The notes beneath the pieces were generated by a model. The model was not told the origin of the DNA. It saw only the letters and a program-made list of their open reading frames with translations, and did no database searches. From the NCBI GenBank assembly GCA_026225255.1, contig JAMFSJ010000060.1:1-40726 (forward strand): a stretch of DNA of 40,726 bases, in the 5' to 3' direction. The position numbers and the translations under genes are program-made. Numbering within the stretch: position 1 is the stretch's first letter; every line of letters starts with the position of its first letter. This DNA comes from Methylacidimicrobium fagopyrum (lineage in GTDB: Bacteria > Verrucomicrobiota > Verrucomicrobiia > Limisphaerales > UBA11358). Shown here in pieces: positions 15,086 through 25,777 of the stretch.

Positions 15086-16231
15086 GTGAGTAAAACAATT
15101 TGTCGCCTCTTCATTGCCGGACTGATTTGTGCCGTCACCGTGGCGCGTGGCGCGACCTTGCCGACAAAATTTCTCGGCGCGAATTCCTGCGCCAGCACTA
15201 GTTGCCACGGCGGTGGCGGTGCCAAACAAAATCAATTTCTCGTTTGGTCGCTCCAAGATTTTCATTCCCAACGCCCGCCTGCCACGCTGACCTCGGCCCG
15301 TTCGAAACAAATTGCCGAGGCGCTGGAAATCAAAGATCCCACGGCTGATTCGCGTTGCACCAGTTGCCATGCGCCGCTGGCGGCCGTCCCGGAAAATTTG
15401 CGCGGCGAAAATTTCAAGATCAGTGAAGGCGTTTCGTGCGAAAGTTGTCATGGCCCGGCCGAAAACTGGCTGCGCGCCCATACCCGCCCGGATTACACGC
15501 GCGCCGACCGCACCGCCGCCGGCCTGCGCGATCTGCAAAATCTTTACGTCCGCGCCAACACGTGTGTCGCGTGCCATCAGAATGTGGATGCCAAAATTCT
15601 CCAGGCCGGACATCCCGAATTGATCTTTGAACTCGACGGCCAAAGCGTCGCCGAACCGAAACATTGGAGCGCGGAAAAAAACGGTAATGGCGCACAAGCG
15701 TGGCTCGTGGGACAGGCGGTGGCCTTACGCGAAATGAGCTGGCAAATGGCGTCGGAAAAATCACCCACCGAGGATCAGCGGTTGCGGCTGGACGGTTTGC
15801 GCTGGTTGCTGGAAAAAATTAAAGCCATGAAGGGCGGCGCAACCGACTTAAATTCAGGGTCGCCCAGCCAGTCAACGTCGGCCGAAATTTTTAACCGGAT
15901 AAAAAGTGAAAGCGACCGGCTGGCAATTGATATGGCGGCCACCCAATGGACGGAGGCGATGACGCGTCAATTTTTAAACACCTTGGCGGGCGCAAGTCCG
16001 GATTTTCGCGCCGACGCAATCCCGCAGCCATTACAAGCCCGCCGCGCCGAACGTTTAGTGCTCGCGCTGGATCGCTTGGTCACGGCGCTGCCGGAATTAA
16101 AAAATAACCAGCCAGCGCAATCCGCCCTCAACCAACTATTCCAACTGGCTCAGTCCCGCCCGGATTTTGACCCCGCAAAGTTCGCGGCGGCATTGGAAAT
16201 TTTTTCCCGGGCACTCGTTGAAAATAAATAA
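15086..16231 (+). CDS. exported tetraheme cytochrome c (c554-like), one CX4CH site
   Basis: From the GTG at 15086 the product is 381 aa with a clean signal peptide (MSKTICRLFIAGLICAVTVARGA). Four heme sites are seen: an unusual C35-x4-C40-H41, then CTSCH (91-95), CESCH (118-122) and CVACH (160-164). Heme sites near the N-terminus, followed by a long helical region, recall the cytochrome c554 family, periplasmic tetraheme electron carriers. The C-terminal ~200 residues are helical and heme-free. An ATG at 15047 would add 13 residues, spoil the signal peptide, and overlap the divergent reductase gene, so the GTG is preferred. It probably shuttles electrons between the inner-membrane decaheme and the outer-membrane cytochrome. 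Confidence 0.85.
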   Translation: MSKTICRLFIAGLICAVTVARGATLPTKFLGANSCASTSCHGGGGAKQNQFLVWSLQDFHSQRPPATLTSARSKQIAEALEIKDPTADSRCTSCHAPLAAVPENLRGENFKISEGVSCESCHGPAENWLRAHTRPDYTRADRTAAGLRDLQNLYVRANTCVACHQNVDAKILQAGHPELIFELDGQSVAEPKHWSAEKNGNGAQAWLVGQAVALREMSWQMASEKSPTEDQRLRLDGLRWLLEKIKAMKGGATDLNSGSPSQSTSAEIFNRIKSESDRLAIDMAATQWTEAMTRQFLNTLAGASPDFRADAIPQPLQARRAERLVLALDRLVTALPELKNNQPAQSALNQLFQLAQSRPDFDPAKFAAALEIFSRALVENK

Positions 16232-16232
16232 A

Positions 16233-16252
16233 CGGACTCCGCCCGCCGTCCG
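16233..16252 (-). terminator. possible terminator between convergent genes
   Basis: CGGAC at 16233-16237 pairs with GTCCG at 16248-16252 around a 10-base GC-rich loop. Read on the minus strand it is followed by TTTATTTATTTT. It would end transcription of the tandem GlcG/HbpS-domain gene. The stem is only five base pairs. Confidence 0.3.
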
Positions 16253-16353
16253 AAAAAAGGATTATTTAACCGCCTTTGAATTTAAGGTTGAAAAGCCTTA
16301 GCCAGACCTTGGTCTTTGTAGTTGTGGACGCCGTGGCCAGCCGAGCAATCGCC

Positions 16354-17931
<1,578 letters not shown>

Positions 17932-18002
17932 AAAGCGAGCATAAGCGCTTGCTTTCCGAAAATAAACAATTTCTCATACAGCAAATGCACCAGCTCAGGC
18001 CC

Positions 18003-20303
18003 ATGGCCGAACGAACATTTTTAAGCCGGCTTTTTCTAGCCGGTTTGTTCGCGGGTGCAACGTCGGTGGGTTGGGCCGAGGATCCAGCCAAACCCAACCA
18101 AGTCATCAGCACAAATCCCCCGCCGGCCTCGCCGGAAATTTTCAATCCCGATCCCGCCGCGCTGTTCTTACCGGAACCGCCGTTGACCGATTTCCGCTGG
18201 GTCCGGCGCGTGAACGTCAGCAGCAATTTCCCGCCGCAACCGAAATTCGATCCCGATCCCGGCGCGAGTTTAAAATCGCCGACCAATGCGCCCGTCACGT
18301 TGTTCAATGAGCCCGTGGCGCCGCCGTTATTCGCGCCGCCGGAAATTCCGGCGGATCAATCGTTGCCGCGCACGAATGTGCGCGGTGGCGAGATTTTTCC
18401 GCCGTCGAATCCGCCCGCGCGCAGCTTTGGCACGGAACCGTTGCCAGCGGAACAAAAATTACCGCGCGAACAGGTGCGGCGCGAACTCCGCATCGATCAG
18501 GAATGGCGCGTCGAACCATCGCTGCGGCGATTGAATTATCCGACGAACACCACGCCCCTGCCCGACCGTTGGCGCATCGGTTTTACGCCGTGGCGACGTT
18601 ACACCAGCGGCAGTATCGAAACCCCTTACGAATCGCCGGAAACTTTTCTGTGGTATCCCTATCAAAAGAGTTTACTCAAAGGCGATGCGCCGATCATCGG
18701 GCAGGATATTTTTCTCGATCTCACGGCCACGCTGAGCACGGTGACGGAAGTCAAGCGCGTGCCCACGGCGAGCGGCGTCAGCGGCGCCGTGCCCGGCGAA
18801 TATGAATTTTACGGCCAGAGCGAGGCGTTGAGCATCCAGAACAATCTGGGGTTGGCGCTGAATTTATTTCAAGGCGAAACCGTTTTCCGACCGGTGGATT
18901 GGGCGATCAAAGTCGAGCCGGTGTTCAATGTGAATTATCTGCAAACGCGCGAAACCGGCGTGGTCTCGCCCGATCCGCGGGGCACGCTGGGCGGCAATAA
19001 TAACACGCCCCCGCCGGGCAACGGCTTCGTGACCAATCCCGGCGACATTAATACGTTGCTAAATGGTCAGGTCGGCCCGGCGGGAAGTTTTCGTGCCAGC
19101 CAAAGCACCCAGCGGACGGAAACTTTTTTTGCGTTGCAACAGGCGTTCTTCGAAGTGCATCTCTTGGACTGGTCGGATAACTATGATTTTCTTTCGCTGC
19201 GCGTCGGCAATCAGCCGTTCAACGCGGATTTTCGCGGCTTCTTATTTAATGACGTCAATCTCGGCGCGCGGTTATTCGGCAACTGCGCCAATAATCTTTA
19301 TCAATACAATCTCGCGGTGTTTTCGATGCGCGAGAAAGATACTTATTCGGAACTGAACACGTTCGATGCGCGCAATCAAGAAGTGTTCATTGCCAATTTA
19401 TACCGGCAAGATTTTATCTGGTCCGGCTACACGGCGGAGTGGAGTTTTCTGGCGAACGCCGACCACGGGGGATTGCACTACGACCGCGCCGGCAACATCG
19501 TGCGGCCGGAACCGATCGGCACCGTGCGCGCGCATGCGGAAAATGTTGATTACCTCGGCTGGGGCGGCGATGGCCACATCGGTCGCTTCAATGTTTCACA
19601 TCAATTTTATCAAGCCTTTGGCCGCGACGACTTCAACGGCCTCGCCGGCCAGCCCGTGAATATCAACGCGCAGATGGCCGCGTTGGAAGTTTCTTACGAC
19701 CGGGATTGGGCGCGCTACAAAACATCGTTCTTTTATGCCTCCGGCGACGGGAATGCGACCGACGGCCACGGCACCGGATTTGATACCATTGTGGATAATC
19801 CCAATTTCACCGGCGGACCGTTCAGCTACTGGAACCGGCAGGGATTTAATCTGGGCGGCACTTTGGTGAACCTGAAAACGCCCAATAGTCTGGTGCCGGA
19901 TTTGCGCACGAGCAAAACGGAAGGTCAGGCGAATTTTGTGAATCCGGGCGTTTTCATTTTCGGTATCGGCGCGGAATTTGATCTGACGCCCAAGTTGCGA
20001 ACTTTTCTCAATGCCAACTACATCCTTTTCGCCCAGACCGACGCCATCAAAACCGCGCTGCTCACGGACAAGGCGGCGCACGAAGTGGGATGGGATTTAA
20101 GCCTCGGCTTTCAATATCGGCCGCTATTGACGGACAACATCATCATTTCCGCCGGGCTGGGGGTTTTGCTGCCCGGGCAAGGTTACAAAGATATTTACCA
20201 GACCAGCACAGATCCGGTGTCGGGCTTTGACCGCACCGACCGGAAGGGCGCGGTGGATGATTTTCTTTACAGCGGACTAATTGCTATCACATTTGCCTAT
20301 TGA
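18003..20303 (+). CDS. outer-membrane barrel, candidate porin of a porin-cytochrome pair
   Basis: From ATG 18003 the product is 766 aa, with a signal peptide (MAERTFLSRLFLAGLFAGATSVGWAE). Residues ~25-200 form a Pro-rich, poorly structured region with repeated 'LP' and 'PPE' segments. The remainder shows many short amphipathic strands with aromatic girdles ('YNLAVFSMREKDTYSELNTF', 'YKTSFFYASGDG', 'LSLGFQYRPLLTDNIIISAGLGVLLPG') and ends '...LIAITFAY', a barrel-type aromatic terminus. The large barrel, directly followed after three bases by an exported decaheme cytochrome, is the arrangement of porin-cytochrome conduits such as MtrB with MtrA/MtrC, though no MtrB family signature was recognised. 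The ORF is open back to 17949, but the signal peptide supports the later ATG. Confidence 0.75.
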   Translation: MAERTFLSRLFLAGLFAGATSVGWAEDPAKPNQVISTNPPPASPEIFNPDPAALFLPEPPLTDFRWVRRVNVSSNFPPQPKFDPDPGASLKSPTNAPVTLFNEPVAPPLFAPPEIPADQSLPRTNVRGGEIFPPSNPPARSFGTEPLPAEQKLPREQVRRELRIDQEWRVEPSLRRLNYPTNTTPLPDRWRIGFTPWRRYTSGSIETPYESPETFLWYPYQKSLLKGDAPIIGQDIFLDLTATLSTVTEVKRVPTASGVSGAVPGEYEFYGQSEALSIQNNLGLALNLFQGETVFRPVDWAIKVEPVFNVNYLQTRETGVVSPDPRGTLGGNNNTPPPGNGFVTNPGDINTLLNGQVGPAGSFRASQSTQRTETFFALQQAFFEVHLLDWSDNYDFLSLRVGNQPFNADFRGFLFNDVNLGARLFGNCANNLYQYNLAVFSMREKDTYSELNTFDARNQEVFIANLYRQDFIWSGYTAEWSFLANADHGGLHYDRAGNIVRPEPIGTVRAHAENVDYLGWGGDGHIGRFNVSHQFYQAFGRDDFNGLAGQPVNINAQMAALEVSYDRDWARYKTSFFYASGDGNATDGHGTGFDTIVDNPNFTGGPFSYWNRQGFNLGGTLVNLKTPNSLVPDLRTSKTEGQANFVNPGVFIFGIGAEFDLTPKLRTFLNANYILFAQTDAIKTALLTDKAAHEVGWDLSLGFQYRPLLTDNIIISAGLGVLLPGQGYKDIYQTSTDPVSGFDRTDRKGAVDDFLYSGLIAITFAY

Positions 20304-20306
20304 AAG

Positions 20307-23300
20307 ATGAAGGTTGAATCACAATTGAAGTCGGCCGAACCAGTGCGCGGTAATTCTTTCGCCCCGGTGATGTTCCTTTTCATTTTTCTCGCCAACATTT
20401 TGGCACCGCCCGTTTTCGCGCAAACCAACGACGGGTCCGGCCCGGCGATTTCGGTTCCTAAAAATCTGCCGCCGGATCTCGCGTCGGCGTTACCCAAATC
20501 AAACTGGATTGACCAGTCGCAGACGGAGGCTGATAAAAAATCAGTGGGTTGCCTCCAATGCCACGCGGGGATTGAGCCGATGCACACATCAAGAAATGTC
20601 GTGCTGGGCTGCACCGATTGTCACGGCGGCAACGCGGCCCCGGGCCTGAAGCAGACGCAAGCGCACGTCGCGCCCCGCAATCCGGTGTTCTGGCAAAGCT
20701 CGGCGAATCCAAATGATTCCTCCGTGCTGCTGAACCATGAGTCGGCAGAATTCATCCAGTTCGTGAATCCCGGTGATTTGCGCGTGGCGGAAAAAGCCTG
20801 CGGCCTCTGTCACGGCGACATCGTGAAAAATGTCGGCCACAGCATGATGCGTCACGGGGCGATGCTTTGGGGCGCGGCCCTCTACAACAACGGTTCGTCC
20901 AACGCGAAAAACTATCACTACGGTCAGGCTTACGACGCGCAGGGCACGCCGTTGCGTCTGGAAAGTCCCGTGCCGGTGACGCCGGCAATGAATGATCGCT
21001 GGGGGATCTTGCAGTTCATCGAACCGTTGCCGCGTTTCGACATCACCCAGCCGGGAAATATTTTACGGATCTTTGAACGCGGCGGCGAAGCGCAGTTGCA
21101 GCTGGGCAATCCCGACCCCTTTGAATCGCCGGGCAAACCCGCGCGCCGTTTGAGCGACCGCGGTCTCGGCACGTTGAACCGCATTGATCCGGTATTTCTC
21201 AATCTGCAGAAGACGCGCTTGAACGATCCGTTGCTCGATTTCATGGGCTCGAACAATCACCCGGGCGATTATCGCAGCAGCGGGTGCACAGCGTGCCACG
21301 TGGTTTATGCGAATGACCGTTCGCCATCGCACTCCGGCTGGTATGCCAAATACGGCAACCAAGGTTTAAGTTTCACCGCGGATAAAGCCATCCGCAAAGA
21401 TGAACGCGGCCATCCGATCAAACATCAATTCACGCGCGCGATTCCGACCGCGCAATGCATGAGCTGCCACATGCATCAGGGCAATCTCTTTGTGAATCCC
21501 TATCTGGGTTACACCTGGTGGGATCAGGAGAGCGACGGCGAATTCATGTATCCGGCGAAACAAAAAAATCCGACGCCGGCCCAACTCGTGGAATCGATCC
21601 GCGATAATCCCGAGGCCGCCGCCGCGCGTGGTTCGTGGGGCGACTTGGATTTTCTGGAGCACGTTTCCGAGTTGAACCCGAAGTTGAAGGAAACCCAATT
21701 TGCCGATTATCACGGTCACGGCTGGATTTTCCGCGCCGTGTTCAAGCACGATCGCGAAGGCAACTTGCGCGACCGCGACGAAAACATCATCCCGCACGAC
21801 GACCCGCAGAAATTTGCGAAAGCCGTCCACCTGAAAGACGAACATCTCGCGCACGGGATGCAATGCGTTGATTGCCACTTCGATATTGATGTTCACGGCA
21901 ACGGCCTGCTCTACGGCGAACCGCGCGCGGCGACGACTATCGAGTGCATTGATTGTCACGGCACGATCCGCCAGCGGCCGACGCTCATCACCAGCGGTAA
22001 CGGCGGCATCTGGACCGGCACGAACATCGCCAACGTGGATTTACGCACGAACAACACCGCGTATGGCCCGCGCTTTTTCTGGCAGGGAAATAAATTATTC
22101 CAACGCTCCGCCATGGCGCCGGACTTGATTTGGGAAGTGCCCCAAACCCTTGATACCATTGATCCTAACTCATCCCATTACAACCCCAAGTCCGCGTATG
22201 CGAAAACGCTCCGGCGCGATGGCACCAACTGGGGTTCAGTGACGTCCGAGCTCCCCTCCCCCGACGACGGTCAGACGGCGGGAAAAGCCGGGGCCAAATC
22301 CAATTGCGCGCGCGACCTCGCGCACGACAACTCAAATGTCAGTTGCCAGATCTGCCATTCATCGTGGGCGACCGCGTGCTTCGGTTGTCATTTGCCGATG
22401 CGGGCGAACCAGCGCGTGCCCCTGAATAAATTTGAAGGCACGACTTCGCGCAATTTCACCAGCTACAATCCGCAGGTGGTGCGCGATGACGTTTTTCAAT
22501 TAGGCGTGGACGCCAGTTACAAACACAATCGCCTCGCCATTCTCCGGTCGTCGTCCGCCGTGATTGTCAGCTCGCAAAACGCGAATCGCGAATGGGTTTA
22601 TTCGCAGCAGCAAACCATCAGCGCCGAAGGTTACAGCGGTCAGGCTTACAATCCGCATCTGCCGCACACGACCAGCGGCGTGGGCACGACGAAAAATTGC
22701 GAAGATTGTCATGTGGCGAAAGCCAATGACAACAACGCCTGGCTCGCGTCGCTGTTCGGTTTTGGCACGGGCACGGTGAATTTCTTTGGCCGCTACGCTT
22801 ACGTCGGCGAGGGCAAAGGTGGTTTTGAAGCGGTCGTCTGGACGGAACAAGATGAGCCGCAGGCCGCCCTCGGCAGCCATCTGCACCGGCTCGCGTATCC
22901 GGATAATTATAAAAAATTCGTCGAGCAAGATCACCGTGAGTTGAAGGAAGCGCACGCGCATCATGGCCGAGAAATTCTCGATCTCGTGCAGCGTGGCGAA
23001 TACCTCTACACCGCCAACGGCGCAGACGGCTTTGAGGTGTTTGATCTGGCTAACATTGATCAGAAAGGGTTTTCCGAACGCATCACCAGCGCGCCGTTTT
23101 CCCCCCTCGGCCAACGCACTTACATCCACACCAAATACGCGACCAGCGTTACGTTGCCCAGCACGCTCGGCGTCGATCCGCTGCGTTCACACTTACCGGA
23201 AAACCAGGAACAATCCGTCAGTCCGATTTACGCGTGGGTCTTTGTGACCGACCGCGAAGAAGGCTTGGTGATGGTCTCGGTCGGCACACTGCTCGATGGC

Positions 23301-24227
23301 AATCCGGACAATAACTTTTTCGACCATGAGAAAATCATCCGCTTCAATCCGGGCGGCAAACTGACCGGGGCGATGCACAGCTACATGGCGGGAACGAATC
23401 TTTACGTGGTCGGAAAAAACGGATTATTCGTCATTGGACTGCGCAACGACGCGCTCGCGCCGCCAAAATTGGCCGGAGAATTGACGGGCGGCCTAAAAAA
23501 TCCCCGCGCCATCGGCGTGCAATTCCGCTACGCGTTCGTGACGGATGACGAAGGCTTTAAAGTTCTTGATGTCACCGAGCCGACCCGGCCGAAGCTGATT
23601 CCCGGCGCGTTCGTGCCGCTGAAACATGCGCAACGATTTTATCTGGCGCGCACCTATGCATATGTCGCCGATGGCGCGGACGGCTTGGCGTTCATTGACA
23701 TTTCCAATCCCACCAAACCAAAGCTCGAACGACTTTACAATGCCGATGGAAAATTGAACGACACGCGCGCCGTGCAGATTGGCTCCGTCAACGCGTCGGA
23801 ATTCGCGCTCGTGGCGGACGGGAAAAATGGCCTGCAAATTTTGCAACTCATCTCGCCGGAAAATGTTCCCGGCCACATGGGATTCAGCCCCGTGCCGAAC
23901 CCGAAGCTCATCGCCTCCTTCCCGACGCACGCGCCCGCGGTGGCCGTTGGGCGCGGGTTGGATCGCGACCGGGTCGTGGATGAGAGCGGCAATGAAACCG
24001 TGGTGTTCGGGCGGAAAGGTTCGCGCCCGTTCCAGCTGGATGAAATGAAAAAGTTTTACGAACGCGCGGGCGAGCCTTACGCCGTTGAAAATGTTTTCCA
24101 GCGCGACGGAAAATTAGTGACGCGCGACGGCGAAGAATTAAAACCAACCACGGAATTTCAACCCACGGAAACGGAAACTGTTTCACCCCCAGCGGACAAT
24201 GAACGACTGATGCGTCGCGGGCCATGA
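20307..24227 (+). CDS. exported decaheme cytochrome c with C-terminal LVIVD-like beta-propeller
   Basis: This 1306-aa protein has a signal peptide with cleavage near 'PVFAQ' (residue 39). Ten CXXCH sites start at C82, C102, C165, C327, C384, C520, C547, C680, C691 and C798. The C-terminal third (about 890-1230) carries beta-propeller repeats of LVIVD type: 'GEYLYTANGADGFEVFDLANI', 'YAFVTDDEGFKVLDVTEPTRPKL', 'YAYVADGADGLAFIDISNPTKPKL'. It has no lipobox and no C-terminal anchor. It is co-transcribed with the barrel (3-bp gap) and overlaps the NHL gene (ATGA). Its likely place is at or outside the outer membrane, accepting electrons through the barrel. It could instead be a reductase for a soluble acceptor; none of the known catalytic-heme CXXCK motifs was seen. 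Confidence 0.92.
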   Translation: MKVESQLKSAEPVRGNSFAPVMFLFIFLANILAPPVFAQTNDGSGPAISVPKNLPPDLASALPKSNWIDQSQTEADKKSVGCLQCHAGIEPMHTSRNVVLGCTDCHGGNAAPGLKQTQAHVAPRNPVFWQSSANPNDSSVLLNHESAEFIQFVNPGDLRVAEKACGLCHGDIVKNVGHSMMRHGAMLWGAALYNNGSSNAKNYHYGQAYDAQGTPLRLESPVPVTPAMNDRWGILQFIEPLPRFDITQPGNILRIFERGGEAQLQLGNPDPFESPGKPARRLSDRGLGTLNRIDPVFLNLQKTRLNDPLLDFMGSNNHPGDYRSSGCTACHVVYANDRSPSHSGWYAKYGNQGLSFTADKAIRKDERGHPIKHQFTRAIPTAQCMSCHMHQGNLFVNPYLGYTWWDQESDGEFMYPAKQKNPTPAQLVESIRDNPEAAAARGSWGDLDFLEHVSELNPKLKETQFADYHGHGWIFRAVFKHDREGNLRDRDENIIPHDDPQKFAKAVHLKDEHLAHGMQCVDCHFDIDVHGNGLLYGEPRAATTIECIDCHGTIRQRPTLITSGNGGIWTGTNIANVDLRTNNTAYGPRFFWQGNKLFQRSAMAPDLIWEVPQTLDTIDPNSSHYNPKSAYAKTLRRDGTNWGSVTSELPSPDDGQTAGKAGAKSNCARDLAHDNSNVSCQICHSSWATACFGCHLPMRANQRVPLNKFEGTTSRNFTSYNPQVVRDDVFQLGVDASYKHNRLAILRSSSAVIVSSQNANREWVYSQQQTISAEGYSGQAYNPHLPHTTSGVGTTKNCEDCHVAKANDNNAWLASLFGFGTGTVNFFGRYAYVGEGKGGFEAVVWTEQDEPQAALGSHLHRLAYPDNYKKFVEQDHRELKEAHAHHGREILDLVQRGEYLYTANGADGFEVFDLANIDQKGFSERITSAPFSPLGQRTYIHTKYATSVTLPSTLGVDPLRSHLPENQEQSVSPIYAWVFVTDREEGLVMVSVGTLLDGNPDNNFFDHEKIIRFNPGGKLTGAMHSYMAGTNLYVVGKNGLFVIGLRNDALAPPKLAGELTGGLKNPRAIGVQFRYAFVTDDEGFKVLDVTEPTRPKLIPGAFVPLKHAQRFYLARTYAYVADGADGLAFIDISNPTKPKLERLYNADGKLNDTRAVQIGSVNASEFALVADGKNGLQILQLISPENVPGHMGFSPVPNPKLIASFPTHAPAVAVGRGLDRDRVVDESGNETVVFGRKGSRPFQLDEMKKFYERAGEPYAVENVFQRDGKLVTRDGEELKPTTEFQPTETETVSPPADNERLMRRGP

Positions 24228-25570
24228 AAAATCCCCATTCCAGACTGAGGCGATCAGGACTGCCCGCCACCGCTGCCCGCCTGCCAGTGGGACGGATCCG
24301 GATTGCTCAAATCATTTTTTGCGCACTGGTTTTTCTCCGGCTCTCGCCCCTCTACGCTCAGGATTCTGTGACCACGCTGGCCGGACAGCCGCTGGTGAGC
24401 GGCGCCACGAACGGCAGCGGCACCAACGCGGTATTCAACGACCCGGCCGCCATCGTGACGGCGGCCGATGGCAATTTTTTTCTGGCGGATTCACGGAACC
24501 ACGCCATCCGCAAAGTCACGACCAACGGTGTGGTCACGACGTTCGCGGGACAACTCGGCACGGCGGGAGCGGCGGATGGCAACAGCGGCACCGCCCGCTT
24601 CAATTTACCGGGCGGCCTGGCGTTCGATGGGAATGGAAATCTTTTCGTGAGCGATACGGGCAACCACACCATTCGTAAAATCACGTCCGCCGGCGGGGTC
24701 ACGACCGTTGCGGGCGTCGCCGGTTCCGACGCGTTTCTGGATGGGGCGGCGGGCAGTGCGTTGTTCAGTTCGCCACTGGGCATCGCGGTCGGGACGAACG
24801 GGAATATTTTCGTCGCGGACAGCGGCAATCATTGCATCAGAAAAATTTCTGGCGGCGCCGTTTCCACGTTCGCCGGCCAGCCGCAAGTTTGGGGCAGCGC
24901 GGATGGCTACGGCACGAACGCCCAGTTCAACTCCCCTTGCGGTCTGGCGTTGGATGCTCTTGGAAATCTTTTTGTGTGCGATGGCAACAATCAGACTATC
25001 CGAAAAATCACGCCGAACGGCAACGTCATGACCTTTGCCGGCGCCGCCGAACAAGACGGGTCCAACGATGGCAATCTGACCACCGCGCGTTTCCACAGTC
25101 CGGCGGAGCTGGTGTTTGATAGATCGGGAAATTTATTCGTGGCCGATTCCTTGAATCAGATCATCCGAAAAATTTCCACGAACGGAATCGTCAGCACCGT
25201 CAGCGGCGCGGCGGAAATTTCGGGCGCGATCGACGGCGCGAACGGCGCGGGCCGGTTTTATAATCCATATGGCGTCGCGATCGGCCTGAACGGCGACCTG
25301 TTCATGACGGATACCTACAACGAACTGGTGCGCGAGGTGTTGGTTCCGTTCCAACTGTCGCTGCAAATTTCCGGCGCGACGCAGGCGGTGACGATTTCGT
25401 GGAACACCAGCGTGGGGAAAACCTATCAGGCGCAATTCAAAGAGGATTTAACGTCGGCGTGGAAGAATCTAGGTTCGTCAGTGAAGGCCGTGAATTTAAA
25501 TTTGAGCGCGACGGATACGGTTACCAACGGCAGCCAACAGCGTCTCTATCGCGTATTAGTTACGCAATGA
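24224..25570 (+). CDS. exported NHL-repeat beta-propeller protein
   Basis: The 448-aa product starts at an ATG overlapping the decaheme stop (ATGA). The N-terminus is basic, then hydrophobic ('IIFCALVFLRLSPLYAQ'), a signal peptide. Five to six NHL repeats follow, each near 'G.A.....LFV(S/A)D(T/S)GNH.IRKI...G.V.T.AG'. The last ~75 residues form a separate beta domain ('TISWNTSVGKTYQAQFKEDL...W.NLG...QRLYRVLV') that also ends the 27504 protein and is frequent at C-termini of exported Verrucomicrobiota proteins. NHL propellers bind proteins or ligands; a role in holding the outer-surface cytochrome complex is possible but unproven. Confidence 0.88.
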   Translation: MKNPHSRLRRSGLPATAARLPVGRIRIAQIIFCALVFLRLSPLYAQDSVTTLAGQPLVSGATNGSGTNAVFNDPAAIVTAADGNFFLADSRNHAIRKVTTNGVVTTFAGQLGTAGAADGNSGTARFNLPGGLAFDGNGNLFVSDTGNHTIRKITSAGGVTTVAGVAGSDAFLDGAAGSALFSSPLGIAVGTNGNIFVADSGNHCIRKISGGAVSTFAGQPQVWGSADGYGTNAQFNSPCGLALDALGNLFVCDGNNQTIRKITPNGNVMTFAGAAEQDGSNDGNLTTARFHSPAELVFDRSGNLFVADSLNQIIRKISTNGIVSTVSGAAEISGAIDGANGAGRFYNPYGVAIGLNGDLFMTDTYNELVREVLVPFQLSLQISGATQAVTISWNTSVGKTYQAQFKEDLTSAWKNLGSSVKAVNLNLSATDTVTNGSQQRLYRVLVTQ

Positions 25571-25777
25571 CGGAACCTTGGGCCAAGGTTTTTGAGTGAC
25601 GGGAATAAATTTTGCGTGACCCAGGTATTATTGTGACGCACGAAGATAACAATCATATTATTTTGAGATTGCAGCAATGAACTGATTACGATCAGAATCA
25701 AATCACCGCCACTAGTAATTCAGCTTTTTATTTTAGAAAAATAATTTAGTTTCAAACCCAGTTACAAAATCATCCTT

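Noticed and set aside
16290..16353. Extension of the GlcG/HbpS gene beyond its stop
   Set aside because: An in-frame run of about 23 codons follows the TGA, but the protein already ends at a sensible place after the second domain.
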